Source: Megachile rotundata (taxonomy: Eukaryota > Arthropoda > Insecta > Hymenoptera > Megachilidae). Taken from it: a DNA stretch of 64,000 nucleotides. The stretch spans positions 15,748,001 through 15,812,000 of the forward strand of contig NC_134993.1 in NCBI RefSeq assembly GCF_050947335.1. Direction: 5' to 3'. The position numbers and the translations under genes were made by a program. This document shows positions 24,423 through 35,883 of this stretch, piece after piece (the first letter of the stretch is position 1; the number at the start of each line of letters is the position of its first letter). The notes beneath the pieces were generated by a model. It searched no databases and was not told the origin of the DNA. It was given only the letters and a program-made list of their open reading frames with translations.

Positions 24423-24844
24423 GCGAAGGCGCGCGAACAACAGCTTAGAGCACTCGTTATCGAATAGTCTATTACACCCGTCGATTTTTTTATCATACTG
24501 TTTTATCGTATTTGGAGTCTTCGGTATTTCTTCCATTTAAATTTCAGATGAGTTAGCTAAGTTACCTCATGGTTTTCTTGCCCTCTAGTCTTTCCCAAGT
24601 TATTTCAAAAACGATAATTCCCAGCTTATTCTGAAAAGTTGCACCCTGTATCAAATTGTTTTATTTATTCTTAAAGCCGGTGTCTGTTTCCTCGTGGCGG
24701 TTGTTTATCGGACGAAACGCCCACCGCGATCCGATCGCTCTATCGTCGTTTCCCTCCCATCGAAGAAACGTTCCACGTATTTACTTACGTATGTACGCGT
24801 GTGTTACGGTCGTCTGCTCGTTTCTCCCGCTCCGATATATCTTC

Positions 24845-24863
24845 CACGTGTTCGTTACGTAAC
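24845..24863. promoter_or_regulatory. Composite E-box and D-box
   Basis: CACGTG (24845-24850) is followed after TTC by the perfect palindrome GTTACGTAAC (24854-24863). The latter fits the RTTAYGTAAY site bound by VRI, PDP1 and NFIL3. Adjacent sites would allow CLK-CYC activation and VRI or PDP1 feedback at one place. Function is inferred. Confidence 0.6.
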
Positions 24864-24911
24864 GAGCGGTAGGAAAACGTATCCACGAGAGGCTAACACG
24901 TTACCTCAGGT

Positions 24912-24963
24912 CACGTGTCGACGGACGAGAAACGCGAGCGTATTGCGCGCGTAAGCTCACGTG
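24912..24963. promoter_or_regulatory. Two further CACGTG E-boxes
   Basis: CACGTG at 24912-24917 and 24958-24963 complete a cluster of five within 560 bp. CACGTG is over-represented throughout this window (about 35 copies), so single copies mean little; the density here is what stands out. Confidence 0.5.
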
Positions 24964-27726
24964 GAACGCGTGAAAATTCAGAGATAAGCGATAATTATGA
25001 CGATACCGAAAATACTGTCTGCACTTTGCCATTGTCCTCCTCAGGTCTTATTTTTAACGACTTTTCTTTATTGTTCGCACACGTCAGATAAGCCTTCGAA
25101 TTATCGCGATGAACGCGGAAAAAGAATGGCCCAACTACGTGTCCCGTAGCCTTGGAAGGCTACGTAACAGTTTTGTGAAGTAGCTACAGACGGTGTGACT
25201 CAGATTTGTATAGGATTATTATTCTAAACGATACGCCTCGTCATAAACGATTTCCTCATTTCTGTTTATTGCGTAACGTTAGATCATATCGATGCGCGTC
25301 ACCGTGCTCCAATTTTTCCTATCAAGATTCTTCTAACTTATCTCGGTATAGTGAAGAGCGTCGATAAAATTTCGGGACGAATTTCAAGAGTCGAAACATA
25401 AATTGCACGACAGACATTTGAGACAAGAAACATTTGTTCGCTCTTAACCCTTGTTCGGATAGTACGATAATGCATTCGTTACATCATGTCGATTGAAATA
25501 ATACATTCGTAACATTTCAACTCTTAATTATCTCAATGGAACTGAATGTGCCAATACTTTTTTATTCGCCTTATGTAACGACAATTACATTTGCAATATT
25601 AGCATGCTTATTCATTGACCAATATTCAAGGCCTGCAAGAATTATATAAACTTAAGAAATTAGTTCATCGTACTCTTCTTAAAGGGTTAAGAATCAATTT
25701 TCAAGGTTCAAGTCGGAAATTAAATCACAAACGACGTAAAGAGAGAAGTTGTCTTTTTTGTTTTTCAGTTGGCGGTCGCGTTATCGCGGGCCAATTGCAT
25801 AATGAGCGGGAAACGAAATCGGAGACCGGTTCGAAATGCCTGTGTCGGTCCGATAACGGTATCACTGCTCGTTGTTACGTGAGCGCTGACCGCAATCGTA
25901 ACACGCACGGCCAACCGGTATACATATACACGCGTGTGTATATCGGTGAGCGGCTGCTGGCATTGTGCACATGCCTTTATGTGTACTGTACTTAAAGTTC
26001 GACGTACTCGAGAAACTATTTCAAGCCCGCCCGCTCTATCGGCGCATTTTTGGAACGCTCTACTCCTCCGCGCGTTTGTTATTTAACGTCGGATGCCGTG
26101 GAGGTCAGCTAGCCACGAATTTGATATAATAACCGAGAAAAAAATAGTGGCATCTAATTCCGTGAGAACAGCTCGAGACACGAGTCTTTCTCGAGCGCCA
26201 AATATTCGATAAGAGCAGATAACGATTCTTGATATATTATTTAACGCTTAACGAGATCTTGAAAGCGATAAGCAGCGTGAATGAAGACTAGCAAAGCAAA
26301 TACGCCTCCTAACATATTATGTAACGCGTTATCCGTTCACGGGACAACACGTGTTTCTTCTATGATCGAAAGACGATTCATAGAATCTGCGACCTTTGTC
26401 ATTTTATTTGCTCTTTTTATCTGAAGCTTTAATATTTAAGTCGCTATATTTAGAAATATAAAATGTATCGCGTTACGAATACGCCTGACAGTGCTAAAAC
26501 AGGCCGTTGAGCAGCAGGAATTTGGTAACTCAGTTTCAGGGTAATAGGACGGTTAACGGTCGTGTCCTTACGGCGTTGATGAGAGAGAGAGCTAGAAGAA
26601 AATGGTGGGGTTCGCCACACACGGTATACCGTGGCCGCTAAACGCAGAAAGCGGGCTTTTGTCGTTACATAATCGTGCGTCACGCGTTCGAGTTGATACA
26701 ACTTGAATCGGTAAAAGGGAAAGATTGAAAAGTGACTCGAGTTTGCTCGGCAAACGTTGCTCTATTCAATCGACGCTAAGAGAGTATAGCGTCCAAAATG
26801 TAAGATGTTTCGAAGTATTCTAATAGGATAGGTCTTTAAATTATCGATTAGCAAACACCGTTATATCGCATGACTTTCGAACACACGGTATATCAGCTGA
26901 CTCACGGTACTTGGCTGACGAATCAGCTGCGAGTTACAATTGTCTCTTTGTACGGACACCGATTCAAGACCAGATGCTGAACTAATAACGAATGCAAGAT
27001 TATTTCCAGAGCTGGCGTTCGCGCAAAACATCTTCGTCGAAAACTAATCCGGCGGACGACACTCTGAAATATCGCAAGTATGTTTCCGCGAAGGCTGAAA
27101 CTGTTCATTACATTTACTGCGTTCCTCGAAAAGCCAACTATCGGAAGAAAAACAAATGTGCGGGTCATAACCGCTACGAATTTACAATTATGTTATAGTG
27201 GAAAGAGATCTAGATTTATCAAACAGAGCGTGAAAAGTGTATGCATTTAAAACTCTATATTTGATCTGAGATGGGCCTCGAGTTTCACTTAAAAGGAAAA
27301 TTATGTCAGATAAAGAATTTCCATATTTCGAAAAACGTTTCCTTTTGCAATTAGTTCGAGGAAACAAAGAATTGCTAATAAGCAATTTTATTGGTTAAGA
27401 AACAAGACCGATGTCGACGGCCACGTGCGCGGCCACGACCATTGCGCAATCCTCTTGACGATTAATACACGTGCACGCGTGACAACGAAACCCGTGTCCC
27501 CGTCACGCATAATCTTTTTCCTCCGCTTTGGAGGAATTAACTACCTCCTACCACTCGTGATTACCGCTGCCACGTAAACATGCCTCCCCTTTGACGAGGC
27601 AAAGATATAGAACCATCGATAAAATAGCTAACTACATAGTTGTCCCTGTTAACTAATCTCTTACGAGTGCTTTGTTCGATAAGCACACGTATTCCTAATG
27701 TTTCCGCCTTTATTGATGGACATTTT

Positions 27727-28008
27727 ATTTTGATATCTTTACAATTGTTCATTATACACAGTATTTAAATGTTTACAATGTGTACTTCATTGAAGTCTTC
27801 TTCAATCCTCTTAATTGTCAGCTACTTCCTCTTCATAGGAAATCCATGGTAGCATAGGAGAAAAGTGACGTTTTGATACCTTTACAATTATTTATTATAT
27901 ATATACAAGTATTTAAATGTTACAAATGTACTTGATCGAAGTCTTCTCCAATCCTCTTAATTGTCTGCTACTTCATAGGGACTCCATGACAGTATAGGGG
28001 AAAAGTGA
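27727..28008. repeat. Tandem duplication, 144-bp unit, two copies
   Basis: TTTGATAYCTTTACAATT starts copies at 27728 and 27872. Both share a CTTCTYCAATCCTCTTAATTG core and end in GAAAAGTGACGT. The unit is AT-rich and non-coding. Confidence 0.85.
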
Positions 28009-29384
28009 CGTCACGGTAGTGGGTGGACTTCGCCTATAGTACTGTGGTACCATAAGCCATCATTGTACACATCAGTGTATATAAGTGTTTCCTCGGTAAT
28101 AGATGCGTCGCGCCACGTCTTTTCACGGAAAGGATAGGGGTTGTCAACCTTTAACTCTCCTCGAGAAAAAACAGAGACAGAGAAAAAGGCTTGACTGCAT
28201 CTTGAAGGCCATTTGCCCTGTACTGATGCCTTAGGGGTAACATTTGGGGGGCGTTCGGGGGAAGAATGCGTCTATTAACGAGGGACACTGCATACAGGGT
28301 CATGTGACATCACTTCTTCCCTATAATCTCCTTCCAGTTCCAGTTACACAGCTTGTCCATTCCTGAAAAATTTCCCCGCGTCTAGGCACAGGCCTGCTGG
28401 TGCACTAGCAGGTCCCGGACAGTACGCTCTCCTTCCTCTCCTTTTCGAACATCAGAAAATATTATACCTACCACCATGTCTGATTAAATGGTACCCGTAC
28501 GAACACCTCATATTTTACACAACACTGATCACTAAAACATACACAGTATAATAACATGTTCACAAACACTTAATTACTTTGTTATAATTATTTTGCTCGC
28601 AATAGCTTACCTTGCATCACAATTATAATTTTGTTGTGAAGTCACTGTGGAGATTTGTGAACTCTACAATACCATCATCACATAAAATACACAAGTGTTA
28701 ATGTATACACAACATGCTTACATGACATCACCTGTTCTTTATGCATCAAGAATCGCCTGACAACTATAGTTATGAAAATATAACACGCATTAATGCATCG
28801 TGCAAGCTTTCTGATCTGAACTCTTTCTTTCCATTCTGTATTTAAATGCATACACTTTTCCCTCATTGACATAGACATAATACAGTATCAACGCAACTAC
28901 TCATTTGTTATACTACAAAAATTATCATGCGGGCACTCACCGATTTTTCCGAAGATTCCAAACGCAGTCTCGTGGCATACCTAGTTCCGATCCCGCTGCT
29001 TGTAAAAAAAACTCGTGAGGCGTACGTTGTCATTTAAGTTGCGTCACAAGTTACTGGGGCTAGTGTCACGTTGCGCAACTGGCCAACACGGGTACACGTG
29101 ACGCACGCGGATCAATCTAATTGCGATTCATAATTGAAGAAACAAGCGCGAATTCAACGTGGTATTTTTGCCTGATACGCGAACGACGAGTAACGCATGT
29201 TCGCGATATGTTTGTTTTTTGAAATAAAAGCAAAACGTGATTTCTCGTTCTCAAACGCACGTGTTCTCTGTTTTAAAGTTATACGCGCGTCACACGGCGC
29301 ACGCGTCAGTCGCTAAAAAAGTTTATTCGAAGTTGGTACAAACAGGCTTGGGCGAATCAGATTTAAAATTAAAGAGTTCAAAAT

Positions 29385-29580
29385 AATAAATTAATTTAAT
29401 TATTTTTATAATGATTGCATTTATTAATAGAAATAATGATTAGAAGATGCAATTGTTTTCAAAATAGTTGGATGCCTAAGCTAATAAATTAATTTAATTA
29501 TTTTTATAATGAACATTTGCATTTAGCAATAGAAATAATGATTAGAAGATGCATTTCAAAATATTTTATGAATGCCTAAG
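29385..29580. repeat. Tandem duplication, 97-bp unit, two copies
   Basis: TAATAAATTAATTTAATTAT at 29385 and 29482 starts two copies, each ending in ATGCCTAAGC. They contain AATAGAAATAATGATTAGAA in common. AT-rich, no coding potential. Confidence 0.85.
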
Positions 29581-30706
29581 CCTGTCATCAAGTTCGAATC
29601 ATAGACGCGAAGGTATTTCCTTCGACACAATCGGTACGAATAGGTACACTGTTAGGTCAACAGTGGAATTTTCTGTTTACGCGTCGGTTGCATCATACCC
29701 TGGTTCGAAAACAGGAATCCCTTCTTCGAGCAATGTATATACGTGACGCTACATCGTTTCCCCGTTTACGAGGTATCACATTAACATTATTGTTCCATAG
29801 AGACGGTGCGATTGTACGAAGAAAAGGAAGAAGAGAGAGGAGAAAACGTTTAACGCAACTAGCGCCGGTCGGATCGATTCCAACGCTTACCCAATGCTAC
29901 GTAATTATTTCGCGTGTGCGTGACGCACGCCAAGGGTCCGCTATTATTATCTTACATGGAGAAATATTGACCCCGAGACATAAAACGAAAACTACGTACT
30001 CACGATACTAACATCGTCGATACGATCTTCGCGTACACGTATATACATATGCTGATTTGTGCAATCGAATACGAGTTTCGTCACGATACCGCGCTTATAA
30101 TTGCCGTTTTCCCGTACCGCGCTCGACTCCGTCAGTTTTATCGATCGTTCGTGGAAACTGTAACCGTACGATGTTGTAAAATTATTCAGATCACGTTCTT
30201 AGACGTTCGATAATTACGAATCGTGATTAGAGTTTACGACGAGCAGTAAAGTTTCGCCGGGGCCATCATGGCACGTGTTACGCACGATAAATTTTCGAGA
30301 AAAGGGCGACAACCTCGTCTCTCGTTACGTTCCTGGTACGCGCACGTGCGTGCATCAACGTGTTACATGCACACGCCTAACAAACATACGAATACTCGGG
30401 CTCCCGTTAGCGCATGGTAATATACACGTAAAGAAACATGTAATGGCTAAATATGACTCATCGGGAACGTGTTATGTAGCAGTCGAGCCAGGCGATTCGG
30501 TTTCTCGAAGCGGGAGAAAAGGATGTCCGACTATCGATCATCAGGAAATGCAACTTTCTTCTTTATCTGTAAAAGCGCAGAAAATGCATTAGACAAGGTT
30601 AGAATTCATTATCGACAAAGTACAGAACTTGCATTCTATACTGTTACCGAAGGAGGGCGTTCGAACAATCGATAAAATCGATACATCACGTCGCTAAGGT
30701 CGTTGA

Positions 30707-30760
30707 CTTTTACCGACGTGATAGATCGATCGATCACGTTACGAAACTAGTCGGTAAAAG
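30707..30760. repeat. Inverted repeat with nested palindrome
   Basis: CTTTTACCGAC at 30707-30717 is the exact reverse complement of GTCGGTAAAAG at 30750-30760. The interval contains a second inverted pair, GTGAT and ATCAC, around a GATCGATCGAT core. It could form a cruciform or hairpin of 11 bp plus an inner stem. No element family was recognised. Confidence 0.7.
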
Positions 30761-32090
30761 AAGATCAACAAATGCGTAGACGGAAATGCATAGGTTTCAA
30801 AACACTTCTCGGATTGTCTTACGTGGATGGGAAAATTTGGTGATTCGAATAATGTCCGTTTCGCAATCGTTCGACGAAATAACGTATACCGGTGGAACAC
30901 ACGACACGTAGGACGTCTATATGCATTTCGTCACTGCAGAAATTTACGTGGGCGGTGCTTTTGCTCTGACAAAAATCATTGGATCGATAGAAGTTGCTGC
31001 GACGATATGAGTCACGCGAACTCGCGTATACGTAACTTCGCCGGTGAAATTCCAGGCGATTGCTCAATTTCGAGCGGACTTCTAAACTGCACACACTCTT
31101 TGTAGCATTGTAACGATTCAGAATACATTTATTGTATTCGTAGCCTCATTGCAAAATCTGTTCTATCTCTCTCTCTTGCGAAACGGATTAAAAAACAATT
31201 TAAGGTTAGGTTTAGTTCGAAATTTAAAGAAAACCTGAATTACAAAATTATAGGTTATATCGTAATTGTTCTCATTAACCTTAATATTTAAATGAAATTA
31301 TTTGACGGTGTACTTACATATAATAAATCCCAACTGCGTTTCTGCTTCGCGAAATGCCAATATTAACCGCGTTTCCCGGAATTTATCGAATGAGACAGGC
31401 TTCCGACTAACCGTGACACAGCTTCCCTGCAAATAATTGAGGTTCAAGATGCATAATTGGCAAAGCGATTCAAACGCATTATGAAAATCTGCGAGGTCGT
31501 ATAGGCACGTTGCCCGATTAGAAAAGATTTGCGGATACAGGCATATTTGCCAAGATAGTAAGAGGCTTTTACGACACAAGAGGTTGACAGTCGCTTCCAA
31601 CGAGCGTGTATAGCACGTGGTCGTAGAAAACGCACGCGTTACGATGCAACGAGACTCTTATGCAACATTGACCGCGTGCTTCAACGGTTAATTCACGAAC
31701 TCGATCTTTTGACTTCGCTATCTTTCTCTACTTCATGCTCTTACGTTCGAAACTCGAATCTTTTGAGGTTACGGATCGTAAAAATTTTTTTATAAAAAAC
31801 AGTAACCTCGATACAAAAATTACTTACAATTTAGATTTATTTACTACGCAAATGAAAAATATCTGAAACAGAACTCTGCGGCGTAGAATGAGGAGGTAAA
31901 ATAAATTGGCAAATGAGCAAAAACTATGATCGAGCGTAGGAGAATTCGGTGAATTTAAACAGGGAATGAGAATAATTGAGAAAAATGCAATGACATGTAC
32001 CTGTGACTCGAAGAAATTGCTTTTTCTGAATTTTTATCACGGCTTGGCGGGTACGCGTCACTACCGAACTTTCCGTTACAACGCGCCTTC

Positions 32091-32140
32091 GATTCTCGAA
32101 CAATGCTTGCGATTCTCGAACAATGCTTGGGATTCTCGAA
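32091..32140. repeat. 20-bp direct repeat, two and a half copies
   Basis: GATTCTCGAACAATGCTTGS recurs at 32091 and 32111, with GATTCTCGAA again at 32131. A 17-bp part of it (CTTGCGATTCTCGAACA) also appears at 35966-35982, just after the vrille stop codon. Confidence 0.8.
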
Positions 32141-34510
32141 AAGTTGCGCACACGACTTTTGCGCATGGCGTCAAATTTGAAACACCAATTTGCATTTTAC
32201 TATTCGATAAACAAACGTCATACGAATTCGAAATGCAATGTCATTTTCATATTATAAATGCCAAAGGTTGAGTAAACAAACATTTGCACCATGCAATATA
32301 TACGTAAACAGCGTAGATGCAGCACGTGGCACGTTTTACCGACACACACGTGCTTTCTTACGTAATTGCGATTCGTATTTGAATTAATGTTCGCACATTT
32401 ATCGGGGATGTACATAATACAAAAACATTCGCGGCTCGTTCGACGAACGGACTCGACAACAAATTATTTTTAATTGCTTTACTATATGTAACTACGCTAG
32501 CGAGTCCACTTACGAATCAATTTCAGCCAACGCAATCGATTGCCATAAAATTATAACTTTTACGAGTTTAGTTGGTATTTTATGAGCGTCGGAAAAAAAT
32601 TCATGCATTTATCACCTTTATAAAAATATTATTTCAATGACGCATACCTGACGTTCGTGCCGGTGGGGAAGCCATCTTTGACTGATTACGAAAGTCAAAA
32701 CTACTTCGTGTATAAAATTTTAAATATCGTTAAAACTTATAATTTATTCCTATTTAGGGTATTTTCGAATTAAGACGTAGAAATATTTGATAATAAGTTA
32801 GAAGGAATTGTGAGAAGCAATTTATAATAATCGATCGTTTGATCGATGTAGATCAGGGAAAGGGCGCGAAAATTTTAATAATTCAAATTTGAACAAAATT
32901 TTATATCGATGATTGGAGAGTAATTTCATGAGATGCAGGTAATGTTTCGACTGGCAATGTTGCCGGGTTCACTGACATTTTCGACCTTGAGGAACCCGAC
33001 CTTACCCAAGGCTATTTTGCGACTTCTCGTACTCGGACCGGTATTGTTGGCAGTACGAGCACGTCTTTCGATCTCTCGGAATTCTTCACCTTTGGCCGTC
33101 GGCGCCACTCTTGCTGTGTAACGGTTACGAAAGCTTTACCAGGTTTCCCCTGATGGATTGATCACACCCACGCGTCTTCGAAGCTAATCGTTCTTAAAAT
33201 AATTTCAAGTGTCGAGAAAACGCTGAAGACGTCTTTATGCGATTGACCTTGCGGCAAAATTAAAGACTTTTGAGAATATGTAAAGTACGGGGGTACAACG
33301 ATAAAAGGCTGACTATTACGTGAATCATCCTGTAGTTACACAGAGCATGCACCTTGGACAATACACTTAGCGCGTGACTGCTACTTGACAATCTTGAAAT
33401 TTTTTGTTTTTGTTTTTCAAATATTTGTTCACGCAGATAAGAGTCTCTATAACGCGATAAACGTCTGATAACATTGTTACATGTTAATCTCTTGATTCGA
33501 TTGAAAATTCCTGACAAATAAAATGCTACATTTTTTAAGAACTCGAGTGGTGTTTCAATCGATTATTATAAAAGAGCGATAAGCTGAGTAGCCTCACGTT
33601 TGAATTGCATGATGCGGATAATTAAAGTAGGTGAATGAACAATCGTTCCTAGAACTATTAGTTATCGAAGCGTTATCCGACGCGTTATATCACGTATGAC
33701 GGTCGGTTTTCATGCATGTGTGTCATCGAGTATTAATCAGGATAGTTTGATTACGTTTCTCGGACGAGACTGCTACAAATTATTGCGCATCGTGTGTCAC
33801 GGGGAAAGAATGACCACATTGAGTCACGTTGATCGGGTCATTTAATTCCGGAAATATCGTGTACACGCAAAAGGTAGTCCAGAAAAAGTCTTTATCGAAA
33901 ACTTCCCATTTTCCTTCTTCCTGATTCCGCATTGACCTTCTTTTTATAATGGTTACCGTCATTCGACCGTTGCGTGATCGCCGTACAAGGACCACAAGTA
34001 CGTGGCTAGGATCATGAACGTGTTCTCTGAAACGTGTACTTTATGTCACGTTGGATTAATGGATGTTCCGTTTAGACGTCTAGAAGGACACTGCGTCCAA
34101 AACGGACAGACTCGGAACAATGCGGCTGAAATGCTATTCACCATTTTCAGAGCGTGATACGTGTTCCCGTTCAAGACACAAACATTAGACGAGAAAACGC
34201 GGACTCATTCTGAGCGAGTAATCGTTTGCGTAAATATGCTGATGTTTTGATCTATTCGCGTCGTAGCGTAACTAGATCGACGCGATGCGGGGGTTGCACG
34301 ACGTTGTCATCGTAATCGTTTGGCACGCTGCGTTACTTTCGTCATCGCCGTTAATAAACTCATCCCGTGTGTTGACTCGCGGATCGTTCTCTTTGGTATT
34401 TGACATTTAAACTCGCCAGACAATGCACGATAACTCTTTAAATCGTATGCGCATTTTTCTCGCGTTCGTTCATCGCGTGATTGCTAATGATCGATCCGTT
34501 TCCGTTGCAG

Positions 34511-34519
34511 ATGTACTAA
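34511..34519 (+). promoter_or_regulatory. vri: Minimal upstream ORF (Met-Tyr-stop) before vrille start
   Basis: If the acceptor at 34509-34510 is used, the second exon opens with ATG TAC TAA, a two-codon frame ending 11 nt before the main ATG at 34531. Such short frames close to the start commonly reduce or regulate main-frame initiation. The effect here is inference. Confidence 0.45.
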
Positions 34520-34530
34520 GAAGACAAATT

Positions 34531-34818
34531 ATGGTGGCAGAATTTGTCGCCCGTCAGAGTGGGTCACCGATCAATGGTGAGACCGCGTGTTTGAACAGCA
34601 ACATGCCGGCCACCCATACAATGGCGCACGCCGGCCACGGCCACGGTGGTCACGATGCTCATGGACCTTTGCCACCATTGACGCATCCAGCGCACCATGG
34701 TGGACCACCGTCCATGCAACAGCAGCAACAGCATCAGCATCCGCCTCAACAGCCACCGCCGCCGCAACAGCAGCCCCAACACCACCATCACCACCATCAG
34801 CCTCAGCAACAGCAGGCG

Positions 34819-34855
<37 letters not shown>

Positions 34856-35883
34856 AGCAGCAACACCTTCACCACGATGCCCAACAGGTGACACACCCCG
34901 AAAATTTCCCCCCGAACTTCGACATCAGAAAAGAGCTATTTTCTCAGCGCAAGCAACGGGAGTTCATACCGGACAACAAGAAGGACGACAGCTACTGGGA
35001 CCGCAGAAGACGCAACAACGAGGCTGCCAAGCGGTCTCGCGAGAAGAGGCGTTTCAACGACATGGTGCTCGAGCAGCGAGTGATGGAGCTCAGCAAGGAG
35101 AACCACATCCTGAAGGCGCAGCTCGAAGCGATACGAGATAAGTTCGGTATCTGCGGTGAATCCGTGATCAGTACGGAACACGTGCTCGCCGCGTTACCCG
35201 CCGAACCACCCATCAGCGTTAAAAGGGCAAAATTGCCCGCTTCGGCTGCGCTGCTCTATGCCAGGACACCTAGTCCCGTGCACACGTCCGTTATCCATCA
35301 ACCGGTAAGCGGAGCACGGTCGCCCAGGTCACCCGCACAGCTGTACGTTCCCGAAACGACACCGTACCCGGAAACGGAGAGTTTCCAGTATCCCTATCCT
35401 CACCCGGCGATGCACCTCGACACGACGAGCGCGTTGAATCTGTCCCGCGGACGACGCGCACAGTCGCCCTTCGAGTTGTCGTCCGGCAGCGGTGACGAGG
35501 GTCCCCAGTTGGTGGTTAGTCCGGCAGCTAACAACAGTTTGCCTCACAAACTGAGACACAAGTCGCGCATCGGCGACAAGGACGCAGCCAGCGCACTGCT
35601 CGCGCTTCAGGGTATCAAACAAGAGCCAGGACCAAGGGCGTCGCCGCCATGGGACAACGAGGGGTCCAGCGACGAACGCGATTCGGGCATTTCCCTGGGT
35701 GCCGAGTGGACCGGCCCCACCGTCCCTACCGTTCCTGAAAGCGAAAGGGAGGTAAAGTCGAGGCTCGATCGCCTCGCCTCCGAGGTTGCTTCCCTCCAGT
35801 CGATACTTCGTCTGGGGAAGCCGGCAGACAGTCTGGTCACGGGACACACGCTGCCCGCGAACACCACCGTCAGCGGGCCGTGA
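34531..35883 (+). CDS. vri: Vrille, bZIP circadian transcriptional repressor (NFIL3 family)
   Basis: One large coding exon of 450 codons. In the fly clock, VRI is made under CLK-CYC control and represses Clk through D-box sites in the nucleus; it also acts in development. A Q/H/P-rich tract covers residues 61-112. The basic region spans about 152-175 and contains NNEAAKRSREKRR with the invariant N and R. The zipper follows with L180, L187, L194 and I201, then the family-typical DKFGICGE segment. I362-K363-Q364-E365 is a SUMO-type motif, and a short C-terminal helical heptad region lies near 412-430. The ATG at 34531 follows a good acceptor at 34510; the same frame stays open to an ATG at 34423, so a 486-residue form is possible if that segment is exonic. 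Family identity is certain from the bZIP; the start is fairly likely. Confidence 0.95.
34711..34863 (+). repeat. vri: CAG/CAA and CAC/CAT low-complexity tract in vrille
   Basis: Mixed CAG and CAA codons, interrupted by CAC/CAT and CCN, encode a Gln/His/Pro-rich segment, with a run of about 15 Gln near its end. Codon mixing suggests amino-acid level retention rather than recent slippage, though the longest run is likely variable between individuals. Confidence 0.9.

Larger units (their letters stand above)
24964..34510 (+). other. vri: Predicted 3' part of vrille intron 1
   Basis: About 9.5 kb without a recognisable gene. It contains two duplications (27727-28008, 29385-29580), an inverted repeat (30707-30760), a 20-bp triplication (32091-32140) and scattered CACGTG words (26348, 27422, 27468, 29095, 29258, 30272, 30343, 31616, 32323, 32347). 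It ends in a pyrimidine-rich acceptor TTTCCGTTGCAG. A TCAGTC initiator at 29306 with an E-box 45 bp upstream (29258-29263) could be another start, but no DPE or well-placed TATA supports it. Confidence 0.4.

Noticed and set aside
30096..30136. TATAAT and TCAGTT as another vrille promoter
   Set aside because: The TATA-like word is about 38 bp from the initiator A, too far, and no good donor with an ATG-free exon follows.
34564..34896. Leu- and Ala-rich open frames antisense to vrille
   Set aside because: They are the reverse-strand readings of the CAG/CAA tract in vrille.
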